Assembly: GCF_038050375.1 (NCBI RefSeq) | Contig: NZ_CP150886.1 | Span: forward strand, 4,195,318-4,259,317 | Source of the DNA: Okeanomitos corallinicola TIOX110 | Lineage (GTDB): Bacteria; Cyanobacteriota; Cyanobacteriia; Cyanobacteriales; Nostocaceae | DNA: 64,000 nt | Direction of reading: 5' to 3' | Part shown: positions 25,129 to 33,688 of the stretch, piece by piece | Layout of the letters: every line of letters begins with the position of its first letter | Position numbering within the stretch: position 1 is the first letter of the stretch | Translations under genes and position numbers: made by a program | The notes under the pieces: model-generated | Seen by the model: the letters and a program-made list of their open reading frames with translations, nothing else | What the model was told of the DNA's origin: nothing | The model's database searches: none

Positions 25129-25617
25129 TTAACCCTCTGGTAAACTGTCAAATACCTGTTGAACTAACTGCTTAGTTTTATTTTCCAAAAGTTGCCACTC
25201 TACTTCTCCTGATTCGTCTATTAAACTGGTATCAATATCAACTTCCATATTCTCTGGAGTGTAATTAAAAAAACACACTTGATAACACAGATCCCATAAA
25301 TCCACGTTTACTTGCTGTTCTTGACGTTGCAAGCGCAGATGGTATCCTGGATGGGGCATCGGCAAAAGAGCAAGATTTTCCTTAATCTCTTGTAGCTGTG
25401 TTGGTGTAGCAGTTTCCATTTCTGCCAGTAACTGTGTCACCATACCTTTTGTTTCATCAGTTGTACAGGCTGGCCAAATTAGTACATCATGGTAAGTTCC
25501 TTGCCAATCAGATACATCTAAATGTTTACGGATATTATCCACAACGCGAATAAAAGCTGGCTGCATGAGGATCTCAGCTTGTTGCCATATAGCGGGATTT
25601 GTTATCTTAGGTGGCAT
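25129..25617 (-). CDS. Conserved-type hypothetical protein
   Basis: 162 aa, soluble, acidic. Opening TNPAIWQQAEILMQPAFIRVVDNIRKHLD is helical; the middle has HDVLIWPACTTDETKGMVTQLL and LLPMPHPGYHLRLQRQEQQVNVDLWDLCYQVCF, followed by an acidic stretch and a C-terminal helix. The regular mix and codon pattern look like a real gene. I do not recognise a named family. It is divergent from the kinase gene at 25784. Confidence 0.65.
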   Translation of the reverse strand: MPPKITNPAIWQQAEILMQPAFIRVVDNIRKHLDVSDWQGTYHDVLIWPACTTDETKGMVTQLLAEMETATPTQLQEIKENLALLPMPHPGYHLRLQRQEQQVNVDLWDLCYQVCFFNYTPENMEVDIDTSLIDESGEVEWQLLENKTKQLVQQVFDSLPEG

Positions 25618-25783
25618 TGTTAGTTAACAGGAATACTAAACAAAACTTAAAAATTTGTTGGTTTTATTAAAAAACTGCATTTTTAGTCTAAATCTTTTCT
25701 CAAGATAGCGGATTTCTGGGAAGAAAATTTGGAGATATTGACTACTATCTAAAAAAAGTAAGTGTTAAAACTGGGGAGAGAAC

Positions 25784-27661
25784 ATGATAGGCAAACTACT
25801 AGATCACCGATATCAAGTTATCAGAGTTTTGGCAACGGGAGGATTTGGTCAAACTTATATTGCTGAAGATACTAGGCGGCCTGGTAATCCCATTTGTGTT
25901 GTCAAGCATCTCAAACCCGTCAGCACTGATCCAAAAATCTTTGAAACTGCTAAACGTCTATTCAATAATGAAGCGGAAACTCTAGAAAGATTGGGTAATC
26001 ATGACCAAGTACCTAGACTATTGGCTTATTTTGACGAAAATCAAGAATTTTTCCTAGTTCAAGAATACATTGACGGACACACTATTAGTGAAGAACTCAT
26101 CCCTGGCCAGCCTTGGAGTCAAAACCAAGTTATGCAGTTGTTGCTGGAAGTGCTAGGTGTTTTAGAGTTTGTCCATCAACAAGGTGTCATTCACCGCGAT
26201 ATTAAACCAGATAATATTATCCGTCGTACTGCTGATTATAAGTTAGTTTTGGTAGATTTTGGGGCTGTCAAACAATTAAGATCGCCTCTGGTATCTGTAG
26301 GCGCACATCCTACCGCTACTGTGGCTATTGGTACTCCGGGCTATATGCCAACAGAACAAGGACAAGGTAAACCCCGTCCCAACAGCGATATTTATTCTCT
26401 GGGAATTATTGCTATTCAAGCTTTAACAGGAATATCTGCTAGTCAATTTCCCGAAGATCCCAACACGGGAGAAATTCTCTGGCAACATTTTAAACCTGTC
26501 AATAACCACTTGGCAGAAATTCTGACTAAGATGGTACGTTATCATTTTAAAGATCGTTATCAAACAGCGACGGAAGCACTACAGACTTGTAGAGAGTTTG
26601 TAAATATGAATTCTACTTTTTCTGTTGCGCCCCAATCTCCTCAACAAGTCGGCTACAAGCCACCCAAAACTACTTCTCAATTTTTATCACAGCCTACTGT
26701 AGCCGTAGCACCTGCTAATCCTGTGGTTAATCGGCCTACTCAAAGAAATCACAATCAGAGTAAATCAGATCCTTTACCTTTGATTATTGGTTTATTTTTG
26801 GCTGGTGGTGCAGCAGCTTTAGTTACCAATTTATATCCCAATTTTAAGAATTTAACCGCTAATTGGATGGGGAAAGATCGTACTTCAGCGAAGGCTTGTG
26901 CGGCAATAGTAGCACCTAATTCTAATATTCGTTCTGAACCAAGTGCGATTAATTCTGATAGTATTCTCAAAACTCTGGGTGATGCTAGTGATTTTCAAGT
27001 TACTGGTCAGCGCACAAAAAGAGGTTGGGTAGGATTAAAACTTAAATCGGGACGTTCTGCTTGGGCCCATTCTGATGTAATTACCAATAATCAACAATGG
27101 ATTTCTTGTTTACGAAATCAAGGAGTTTCTATCCAAACTGTAGATGACGGTTCTTTAATAGCTTCTCGTCCTGTTCCTAAACCAACACCTATTGCTGTTA
27201 CTCCTCAACCGGAAAAGTCTGAGCCATCTACGGCTGAATCTGTAAATGAAGATCAGCAGAAAATTGTCGAAAAAGCACGTCAGAAATTTGAATCAGGAGA
27301 TTTACCAGGGGCGATCGCTCAGTTAAGAACTATTCCTAAAAATGCTGCTTCTGGGATCAAAGAAACGGTGGAAATTGTGAACCAATGGCAAGCAGATTGG
27401 GAAAAAGCGGAAGCATTAGCTAATGAGATTAATAAAGCTATTGATAATGGTCAATGGGATCAGGTTTTAGCCTATCGAGATCAACCTGAAAAATTACCTG
27501 ATATTAAATATTGGCAAGATAAGTTACAGCCTTTGTTTCAAGAAGCTGCTAAAAATGCTTCTAAACAGGTTCTACCTAAAGAAGATCCAAAAACTGCTCC
27601 AGACCAACCTACAACTACTAAAGCATCTACCCAGACAGAAAAAGATGATAGTAACAACTAA
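25784..27661 (+). CDS. Membrane-anchored serine/threonine protein kinase with SH3-like extracytoplasmic domain
   Basis: 625 aa. The kinase domain spans residues about 1-280: glycine loop ATGGFGQTY, catalytic Lys in VVKHLK, catalytic loop VIHRDIKPDNII, DFG in LVDFGAVKQL, and APE-equivalent GTPGYMPTEQ. A Pro/Gln-rich linker follows, then one membrane segment (PLIIGLFLAGGAAALVTNLY, about 327-346), a bacterial SH3-like domain (about 370-445, NSNIRSEPS...WAHSDVI), and a helical C-terminus. The GEN-type Pkn2-like cyanobacterial kinases share this plan. It probably senses a surface signal; ligand unknown. The active-site residues look intact. Confidence 0.9.
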   Translation: MIGKLLDHRYQVIRVLATGGFGQTYIAEDTRRPGNPICVVKHLKPVSTDPKIFETAKRLFNNEAETLERLGNHDQVPRLLAYFDENQEFFLVQEYIDGHTISEELIPGQPWSQNQVMQLLLEVLGVLEFVHQQGVIHRDIKPDNIIRRTADYKLVLVDFGAVKQLRSPLVSVGAHPTATVAIGTPGYMPTEQGQGKPRPNSDIYSLGIIAIQALTGISASQFPEDPNTGEILWQHFKPVNNHLAEILTKMVRYHFKDRYQTATEALQTCREFVNMNSTFSVAPQSPQQVGYKPPKTTSQFLSQPTVAVAPANPVVNRPTQRNHNQSKSDPLPLIIGLFLAGGAAALVTNLYPNFKNLTANWMGKDRTSAKACAAIVAPNSNIRSEPSAINSDSILKTLGDASDFQVTGQRTKRGWVGLKLKSGRSAWAHSDVITNNQQWISCLRNQGVSIQTVDDGSLIASRPVPKPTPIAVTPQPEKSEPSTAESVNEDQQKIVEKARQKFESGDLPGAIAQLRTIPKNAASGIKETVEIVNQWQADWEKAEALANEINKAIDNGQWDQVLAYRDQPEKLPDIKYWQDKLQPLFQEAAKNASKQVLPKEDPKTAPDQPTTTKASTQTEKDDSNN

Positions 27662-27689
27662 AAACAAGGTAATGGAAATACTTTCTTTC

Positions 27690-27710
27690 CCATTACCAAT
27701 TACCCATTAC
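27690..27710. repeat. Heptamer repeat (CCATTAC type, three units) at a stop codon
   Basis: CCATTAC, CAATTAC, CCATTAC in tandem. The minus-strand gene that ends at 27707 takes its TAA from the last unit. It lies between two convergent genes. Confidence 0.8.
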
Positions 27711-28366
27711 CGTAGTTCGTCGTATTCTGCTGTTTCTACTCGTCTAGCTTCTGAGCGAGAGGAAGGTAAAAATTCTGCTCTTCGCATTGTCGCTAAAGGC
27801 GGTGTTTGTCCGTTATAAGGATGAATTACCTGTACGGTACGGGTAGGACGTTGTTTGGGAGCAAATAAAGATAAAACTCCAGCTACAACTACACCACCAC
27901 CGATGGTTAATGTTGCACCACCTACAGCCCAAAGTATAGGTGAATCCAACCAGGATTTTTGCTCTAATGGTGCTGGTGCTAATTTTTGTTGGTTTTGTAC
28001 TTGGGCTAATTCCCACTGCTTTTGAGTGGCAATATTTTGCATTTGACCTTGGAGTTGTTGGTTTTGCAAGCGCAATTGTTCATTATCTGTTTTCAACTTC
28101 TGCATCTCCATCTCAAACTTTTGCATTTGCAAAGCTTGGTCGTTATTAGGTGCAATTGGTTGAACATTAGAATATACTGGTTGCCCATAGTTAGGAGGGT
28201 ATTGCATTGATGGCTGCATTACCTGGGGTGCTACAACCGTACCTGGCATTTGTGGGGCAACCGCAAAGTTAGGTTGTTGTACGGCTGTGTTTGTTCCTTT
28301 TAACAAAAGAAGAGCAGCCAGACCAGCTACCGCAACTCCACCGATAAATGCCATACTTTCACTCAT
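27707..28366 (-). CDS. Two-pass membrane protein with a glutamine-rich coiled coil
   Basis: 219 aa. An N-terminal membrane segment (MAFIGGVAVAGLAALLLL), a Pro/Gln/Val-rich stretch, a coiled coil at about residues 82-125 (FEMEMQKLKTDNEQLRLQNQ and on, with heptad leucines), a second membrane segment ILWAVGGATLTIGGGVVVAGVLSLF (about 146-170) and a basic tail. I do not recognise a family. The topology puts the coiled coil between two membrane anchors, suggesting a scaffold or shape-related role, but that is speculation. Confidence 0.65.
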   Translation of the reverse strand: MSESMAFIGGVAVAGLAALLLLKGTNTAVQQPNFAVAPQMPGTVVAPQVMQPSMQYPPNYGQPVYSNVQPIAPNNDQALQMQKFEMEMQKLKTDNEQLRLQNQQLQGQMQNIATQKQWELAQVQNQQKLAPAPLEQKSWLDSPILWAVGGATLTIGGGVVVAGVLSLFAPKQRPTRTVQVIHPYNGQTPPLATMRRAEFLPSSRSEARRVETAEYDELR

Positions 28367-28629
28367 AATCTTTTACCCCTCAACTAGGACTGAAGCTTTA
28401 CTTAATTTTGATCGGCGCAATTTCACACTTACTCTCACACTCATAATTTGTCGCCCAATTTTAATTTTCATAAGACTAAAACTATAAGCAAATATATCAG
28501 GTAGTTTTTTTAGTTGACTATGGCCTGGTATGTGCTGTCCCTATTCAAGACTATATCAGTCCAATTGTCCACTATTGAATGATAAAAAAACTACGCTGTT
28601 ATACTTTTTAATCTAATTTTCCCAAATCA

Positions 28630-29433
28630 TCAAGAGGGTGTTTTGATTGTTTCTTTGAGATTTTGGCAAAATTGGGCGATCGCCGAGAGTCCTTGTTCTG
28701 GTGTTCCTTCTGCTAAACGCTTAACAATGGCACTACCGACAATTGCTGCATCCGCGCCCCATTCTTTTACTTGTCGTGCTTGCTGGAGATCGGCAATACC
28801 AAAGCCAACGCCAATGGGTTTATCTGTGACGCTACGAATTTGTGTGAGTAAATCGGAAACACGACTTTCCATTTGCGATCGCATTCCTGTCACACCGGTC
28901 ACACTCACTAAATAGATAAATCCTTGGGAAGCTCTGGCGATCGCCTCTATTCGCTCCGCAGAACTGGTTGGTGCTACTAATAGCACTAAATCAATACCCA
29001 TCTCACTGGCTGGTTTTAACAACCCTGCTGCCTCTTCTAAAGGCAAATCAGGCACTACTAACCCAGCCACACCAGCATCTTTAATTTGCCCCAAAAACTT
29101 ATCTATCCCCCTGTGCATAATGGGGTTGTAATAAGTAAACAAAATTATTGGGGCTTTTAAAGTTGGAGTAATATCTTTTACCATTGCCAAAACCTGATCC
29201 AAGGTTGTACCCCTTTGTAAAGCACGGGTAGCAGCAGCTTGAATCACAGGCCCATCAGCCAGAGGGTCAGAATAGGGAACACCAAGTTCAATAATATCCG
29301 CACCAGAACGATCTAGAACTTGTAAAGCCTTAGCTGTAGTTTCTAAATCAGGATCACCAGCAGTAATAAACGGAATCAGAGCGCACTCATGATTCCGTCG
29401 TAAAATTTCAAAACAACGAGAAATTGCAGTCAT
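28630..29433 (-). CDS. trpA: Tryptophan synthase alpha subunit
   Basis: 267 aa. Cleaves indole-3-glycerol phosphate to indole and glyceraldehyde-3-phosphate, passing indole to TrpB. Diagnostic: [15 protein letters not shown] near the start, the catalytic Glu in [20 protein letters not shown], catalytic Asp in [22 protein letters not shown] and the phosphate-binding GVGFGI and [10 protein letters not shown]. No truncation. It follows the DUF3007 and ndhL genes on the same strand, an arrangement seen in other cyanobacteria as far as I recall. Confidence 0.97.
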   Translation of the reverse strand: MTAISRCFEILRRNHECALIPFITAGDPDLETTAKALQVLDRSGADIIELGVPYSDPLADGPVIQAAATRALQRGTTLDQVLAMVKDITPTLKAPIILFTYYNPIMHRGIDKFLGQIKDAGVAGLVVPDLPLEEAAGLLKPASEMGIDLVLLVAPTSSAERIEAIARASQGFIYLVSVTGVTGMRSQMESRVSDLLTQIRSVTDKPIGVGFGIADLQQARQVKEWGADAAIVGSAIVKRLAEGTPEQGLSAIAQFCQNLKETIKTPS

Positions 29434-29446
29434 TAGTCAGTTATCA

Positions 29447-29518
29447 GGTAATTGGTAATTGGTAACTGGTAATTGGTAATTGGTAAACTTCTTGCTGTCA
29501 CCTATCACCTATCACCTA
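29447..29518. repeat. Two heptamer arrays between trpA and the DUF3007 gene
   Basis: GGTAATT-type units run from 29447 to 29486 (one reads GGTAACT) and TCACCTA x3 from 29498 to 29518. The latter overlaps the TAG stop of the DUF3007 gene at 29516-29518. Confidence 0.88.
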
Positions 29519-29815
29519 ATTTTCGGATTCAATTTCAGCTTGTATTTTCGCTAATTCTTCAGGACTTAGTTCATCTAGTCGCTTTTGTAGAAAAGCTTTT
29601 TCGTATTCTTCCCGTTGTTGGTGGTAGGTCATTTTTTTATTCCCTGCACGGAAAAGATATGTGGCTAACCAACCTATTAAACCAACAACCAGTAAAAACT
29701 GACTCCAAATTCCAGCATCTTGACTGTTTAAACCAACTAGCTGTAATCCTAGATAAGCCAAACCACCAGCCAAAAAAATGCCCAAAGCAATTCCGAGTGC
29801 ATCAATGCGTCGCAT
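29516..29815 (-). CDS. DUF3007 family small membrane protein
   Basis: 99 aa with two membrane segments (IDALGIALGIFLAGGLAYLGLQLV and IWSQFLLVVGLIGWLATYLFR) and a cytoplasmic helical tail with KKMTYHQQREEYEKAFLQKRLDELSPEELAKIQ. This matches the cyanobacterial/plastid DUF3007 pattern; function is not established here. Lies between ndhL and trpA, 27 bp downstream of ndhL. Its stop codon falls in a heptamer repeat. Confidence 0.75.
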   Translation of the reverse strand: MRRIDALGIALGIFLAGGLAYLGLQLVGLNSQDAGIWSQFLLVVGLIGWLATYLFRAGNKKMTYHQQREEYEKAFLQKRLDELSPEELAKIQAEIESEN

Positions 29816-29842
29816 GAGAATTATGACCTACCAATATATCAA

Positions 29843-30052
29843 CTAAACAATCTTTCTGGGTCGAGGTCTCAGATTTGCTATTGGGGAGAGCAGCAACAAA
29901 CCCGGAAAGAAGAAGAACACCAAAAAGTACATGAACCCACGCTCTATAGAACTAGCTGAATACCACCGCAATTTCATATAAAGCATCACAACCATTGGTA
30001 TGACCAGGAGATAAGCTCCGGCTAAACTTAAATACAGTAGTGCTACAACCAT
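29843..30052 (-). CDS. ndhL: NDH-1 subunit NdhL
   Basis: 69 aa. Oxygenic-phototroph-specific subunit of the thylakoid NDH-1 complex in cyclic electron flow and CO2 uptake. Seen: two membrane helices ([42 protein letters not shown]) joined by [14 protein letters not shown], the usual NdhL linker, and a basic tail RPRPRK. Slightly shorter than many homologues but complete. First gene of the ndhL-DUF3007-trpA string. Confidence 0.88.
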   Translation of the reverse strand: MVVALLYLSLAGAYLLVIPMVVMLYMKLRWYSASSIERGFMYFLVFFFFPGLLLLSPIANLRPRPRKIV

Positions 30053-30398
30053 AATTCTTTGTTGAATTTGAGAAGACTATTTGGTGCATCTATCTTCCAT
30101 AATAGGCTCAACCCGTCAACTAAGAAAAGTATTAGGAAATAAGGAATTACTTTAGTTGTTCTCAGTGATTAGCTGTGTCTTCGCTATGATCAAGGTTTTT
30201 AGCCGGAAAGAAAAAAAATTTTCCAAGATACTTGGCAAAATTTTAAAAAACAGCTATTATGGATTCTGGCGTGAAAAAGTAGCAGTTGAGAACAAAATCT
30301 TATCAAAGAAAAACGTTCAAAACTACTTGCAAAACTTACGCACTTAATGGTAAGGTGACGAAAGAGATTTTCTGAATCTCTAAACATCAAAACCCTCT
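30053..30398. other. Interval between ndhL and tRNA-Leu
   Basis: 346 bases, A-rich, containing the divergent promoters of ndhL and tRNA-Leu. A possible -35 TTGCAA at about 30329 lies 18 bases before TAAGGT, a weak -10 candidate for the tRNA. No ORF that I can support. Confidence 0.35.
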
Positions 30399-30783
30399 GG
30401 GGGTGTGGCGGAATGGTAGACGCTACGGACTTAAAAAGTTGAGCCTTGATCGAGAAATCTTTCAAGTGGAAGCTCTCAAACTCAGGGAAACCTAAATCTG
30501 TAATTTAAAAAAACAGATATGGCAATCCTGAGCCAAGCCCAGAGATTTAGGTTTGGGAATTTGATTTTGGTTCTGAAACCGAGATTAATCATCGCAAACC
30601 GTATAATCAGGGAAGGTGCAGAGACTCGACGGGAGCTACCCTAACGTAAAGACGAGGGTAAAGGGAGAGTCCAATTCTTAAAACCTAAAGTTGTAGATAC
30701 AACTAGGTAGTAGTGAAAACTACAGGAGAATGAAAATCCGTTGACCTTAAACAGTCGTGGGGGTTCAAGTCCCCCCACCCCCA
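30399..30783 (+). tRNA. trnL-UAA: tRNA-Leu(UAA) interrupted by a group I intron
   Basis: Exon 1 is 30399-30432 and exon 2 is 30733-30783. The acceptor arm GGGGGTG pairs with CACCCCC, and A is the discriminator base. The anticodon stem ACGGA/TCCGT encloses loop CTTAAAA, with the break after U34, the classic site of the cyanobacterial intron. The long variable arm and TTCAAGT loop are present. CCA is not encoded (TCA follows). Confidence 0.95.
30433..30732 (+). other. Self-splicing group I intron (300 nt) in tRNA-Leu
   Basis: Begins AAAAAGTTGAGCC after U34 and ends with the terminal G at 30732. The P7-type element GACTCGACGGGAGCTACCC and the start CCTTGATCGAGAAATCTTTC are features of the ancient cyanobacterial and plastid trnL intron. 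At 300 nt it is close to the compact length typical of free-living cyanobacteria. No ORF inside. Confidence 0.93.
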
Positions 30784-30810
30784 TCAAACGTCTAAAAATT
30801 AAAAAATTGG

Positions 30811-30846
30811 TAGGTAGTGAGAATATGCTTTCTACCTAGTTTTTTA
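30811..30846 (+). terminator. Terminator after tRNA-Leu
   Basis: TAGGTAG (30811-30817) pairs with CTACCTA (30832-30838), followed by a T-run to 30845. Confidence 0.75.
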
Positions 30847-31156
30847 TAATAATAGTCGGCTCAGTTTTACAATACTCTCTCAAGGGCTTTCACGAAGTTT
30901 TTGGAAGGTTTGATTTGGAAGGTTTGATATTAACAAAAGCCGAAAAATTGAATAGAGTTTCTAGAATCAATATTTATTCTACGGACAAAAACAGCCTAAT
31001 TTTGATTATTAAAGCTATCCGTGCAAACGTTCCAAAACCCTTTACTTTGGCGGCAAATTTGCGAAGCCGATGATATTTATTCAGAAATGGGGTAGCAGCT
31101 TTTTTGATTGGGTATTGGCAAGAATATTTAATTAGATGCTAACAAAAAAATCTTCT
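30847..31156. other. Interval between the tRNA terminator and IS701
   Basis: 310 bases with no supported gene. TTGGAAGGTTTGAT occurs twice in tandem at 30901-30928. Confidence 0.5.
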
Positions 31157-32618
31157 GCTTATCCCTGTTTTGTCACTTTCCAGATGAATAAAGTAGTAAA
31201 TAAACTTTTTTACCCAGAAGCATAAAAGGGTTTAAATCCATTCATTGCATCAATGAAGATGATTGAATCCAAGCAATAAATCGGAATTGGGAAAAATATC
31301 AAGCCACGGATAAATCAACCAAAATAGTAAGAGAGGTTGAACAATTAAGCGCAGATTATTGAGAACATTCTTCCATCCACTTTCATGATTCCATTGTTGA
31401 TGTTTAGAAAAATCAACGGAATTACTTTGTTGTACATTAGGTTGAGTTTGACGAGATTGGTCTAAGGACAAGAAAGCCGGAGCATTTAAACTAATCATTG
31501 TGTAAACACAAAAAATAATTTCCCACCACCTCTCAATATCCTTAAAATTAGTAAACCGATAATCTGTCCAACCTAATTCCTGTTTACACTGGCGAAAACC
31601 ATATTCTACCCATGTTCTTAATCCATAGAGGTCACCTAAAGTTTTTTTCAGATTCCCTTGAAGATTTGTCATCAAAAAGGAGGTAGAATTATCAAGCATT
31701 GTTTCTGGGTCAGTTGTTATTTCCCAGTAAGTTATCGCTCTTTTTTTACTATAAATTATTTCCCTAATATATCTGGTTTCTGATTTTTGATTACTAAATG
31801 TTCTTTCAAATTTACACCACTTATTCGCCCTAACCCTTTGTTCTGAAGGCAACCAGGCTCCATGATTATTTCTAATTGCCACAACATACGCTAATTTATG
31901 TTCATCTAATTTTCTAATAAATTCACTACTTTCACCATATAAACTATCTGCCAATACCAATTCAATATTAAAGCCTTCTTCAATTAATTCTATCATGATT
32001 GCTGATGCCAATTCTATTTTAGTTTGATATTTATCTTCTTCTTTTAGCGTTCCTTGAGGTTTGAATACTTTGACAATTAATGGAAAGGTTATATGAGAAT
32101 AAACTCCATAAGCATTAATTGAAACTATCCCATGATCTACTTTTCCCACACTTCCTAGATATTGTCTAGCGACATAATCTGTCTTCTTTCCTTTTTTTCT
32201 GTCTCCTGTTTCATCTATCACTACTGTAATTGCTTTTCCATCCAATACTTTCTTAATTTTATTTAATCTTCGGCTCTTTAATTTATTTACTGACCAATCT
32301 GAATTAGCAATAAAATGATGTAATGATTGTGCCGAGTTTATACTCACGACTTTCGCTATTTCTGGTAATGATTTTCTTTTGATTGGTGAAATTATTCCCA
32401 AGTGCAAATATTTGAAGCACTCATAATTTCTTACTTCTTTAAACAGGTCTTTATAATTGGCACAATATTCATCTATTATTGCCACTGTGGGCTGGGCATC
32501 TCTTGCTAAATGTTTCAGGATTTGTAGTTCTACATCCATTGCTCCACCTGCTTTGTAGAGTTTTATGTTCTGATTCTTTTATTCATGATACTCGGAAAGT
32601 GACAGAAGCGGGATAAGC
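31157..32618 (-). mobile_element. IS701-family insertion sequence, about 1.46 kb
   Basis: Ends are set by inverted repeats: GCTTATCCC at 31157 with its complement GGGATAAGC ending at 32618, and inner matches TGTCACTTTCC (31171 on) and GGAAAGTGACA (right end). It carries one transposase gene on the minus strand. No clear target duplication is visible beside the ends, so the exact boundary may differ by a few bases. It abuts an IS66-like scrap. Confidence 0.75.
31250..32539 (-). CDS. IS701-type DDE transposase
   Basis: 429 aa, full length. Catalytic residues: Asp in VVIDETGDRKKGKKTDYVARQYLG, the family-typical motif; Asp in LVLADSLYGE; Glu in LRTWVEYGFRQCKQELGWTDYR. The Asp/Glu spacing and the Y-R-I-K-like tail fit IS701/IS4-superfamily enzymes. 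No frameshift is visible, so it may be functional. Confidence 0.9.
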   Translation of the reverse strand: MDVELQILKHLARDAQPTVAIIDEYCANYKDLFKEVRNYECFKYLHLGIISPIKRKSLPEIAKVVSINSAQSLHHFIANSDWSVNKLKSRRLNKIKKVLDGKAITVVIDETGDRKKGKKTDYVARQYLGSVGKVDHGIVSINAYGVYSHITFPLIVKVFKPQGTLKEEDKYQTKIELASAIMIELIEEGFNIELVLADSLYGESSEFIRKLDEHKLAYVVAIRNNHGAWLPSEQRVRANKWCKFERTFSNQKSETRYIREIIYSKKRAITYWEITTDPETMLDNSTSFLMTNLQGNLKKTLGDLYGLRTWVEYGFRQCKQELGWTDYRFTNFKDIERWWEIIFCVYTMISLNAPAFLSLDQSRQTQPNVQQSNSVDFSKHQQWNHESGWKNVLNNLRLIVQPLLLFWLIYPWLDIFPNSDLLLGFNHLH

Positions 32619-32734
32619 TGTAACTGCTCTAATTCTTGCTCCATACTGTACTGGTGCTGTGACAGATTCTGGAAAACTGCTTGATTTTCTTGCTCTAGCC
32701 GCTCTATTTTTTGATCTTTTTCTTCTGGACTCAT
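32579..32734 (-). pseudogene. IS66-like transposase N-terminal scrap cut by IS701
   Basis: Reads MSPEEKDQKIERLEQENQAV, then further coiled-coil residues to EQELEQLQ, before running into the IS701 end and stopping after 51 codons. The D-x-K-I-x-x-L-E-x-E-N opening is typical of IS66 transposases. The remainder is not found on the other side of the IS, so the source element was already partial or was later deleted. Confidence 0.45.
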
Positions 32735-32795
32735 TCTTGAACACTACGATATTTCTTCCCTGATGGGAACATTCTTCACATTCCTACCTGGGCAG

Positions 32796-33566
32796 TTACA
32801 GAAACTTACCTTCACGCACATCTAAACTGTAACTCTGTACTGCTTTAGTAATTTGTTCTCGTAAATTAGTATAAACCTTAGCAAACGGCGGCTGTTTCTC
32901 CGATAGCCCCAAAATATCAGAAGTAACTAAAACCTGACCATCGCACTCTGAACCTGCACCAATACCAATAGTAGGAATACGCAACTTGTGAGTAATTTCT
33001 GATGCCAAATTAGCAGGTATATGTTCTAAAACCAGAGAAAATACACCTGCTTGTTCTAAGGCGATCGCCTCATTTAAAATTCTCTGTTGATCTACCTGCG
33101 TTTTCCCCTGTTGTCTTAAACCCAGTTGATGAATTGACTGCGGTGTTAAACCCACATGACCCATAACCGGAATACCCGCTTGCACCAACCGAGATACCGT
33201 TTCAATCATTGCCGGATAACCACCTTCCAATTTTACCGCCTGTGCGCCCGTTTCTTTAAGAATTCTTCCAGCTGAGTGCATCGCTTGGGAAATACTCTCT
33301 TGATAGGATAAAAACGGTAAATCTACCACCACCAAAGCCCTACTTACACCACGACGCACCGCTTTGGCATGATGAACCATTTCATCTAAAGTAATTGGTA
33401 AAGTCGTCTCATATCCCAGTACAACCGCCAAAGAATCACCAACTAAAATTAAATCTACACCAGCAGTATCTAAAAGTTGAGCGATCGCATAATCCCAACC
33501 AGTCAAAGCCACAATCGGCTTCCCCTGCTGTTTCCATTGTATTAATTGCTGGGTAGTAATTGCCAT
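32796..33566 (-). CDS. panB: Ketopantoate hydroxymethyltransferase
   Basis: 256 aa from ATG at 33566; a longer frame upstream is repeat-derived (GAGTTCTAG units) and unlikely to be translated. Adds a hydroxymethyl group from methylene-tetrahydrofolate to ketoisovalerate, the first pantothenate step. Seen: [37 protein letters not shown], the metal-binding DS and Asp of [40 protein letters not shown] and [20 protein letters not shown]. All are diagnostic. PanE at 18207 acts in the next step. Confidence 0.95.
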   Translation of the reverse strand: MAITTQQLIQWKQQGKPIVALTGWDYAIAQLLDTAGVDLILVGDSLAVVLGYETTLPITLDEMVHHAKAVRRGVSRALVVVDLPFLSYQESISQAMHSAGRILKETGAQAVKLEGGYPAMIETVSRLVQAGIPVMGHVGLTPQSIHQLGLRQQGKTQVDQQRILNEAIALEQAGVFSLVLEHIPANLASEITHKLRIPTIGIGAGSECDGQVLVTSDILGLSEKQPPFAKVYTNLREQITKAVQSYSLDVREGKFL

Positions 33567-33581
33567 AAGGAATTTTAGAAG

Positions 33582-33608
33582 GAGTTCTAGGAGTTCTAGG
33601 AGTTCAAG
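33582..33608. repeat. 9-mer tandem repeat upstream of panB
   Basis: GAGTTCTAG, GAGTTCTAG, GAGTTCAAG, lying 16 bases before the panB start. Confidence 0.88.
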
Positions 33609-33649
33609 AAGGTAGAGGATGCAGGGAGAAATTATTTGTATTTTCCCAA

Positions 33650-33684
33650 TCACCAGTCACCAGTCACCAATCACCAGTCACCTA
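33650..33684. repeat. Heptamer repeat (TCACCAG type, five units)
   Basis: TCACCAG, TCACCAG, TCACCAA, TCACCAG, TCACCTA, ending four bases before the stop of the propeller gene. Confidence 0.9.
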
Positions 33685-33688
33685 TTCC

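Noticed and set aside
30156-30347. Plus-strand ORF of 63 codons before tRNA-Leu
   Set aside because: Lys/Asn-rich by A/T bias; no ribosome binding site.
33567-33653. N-terminal extension of PanB ([10 protein letters not shown])
   Set aside because: Encoded by the 9-mer repeat; PanB starts at MAITTQQL-type sequence.
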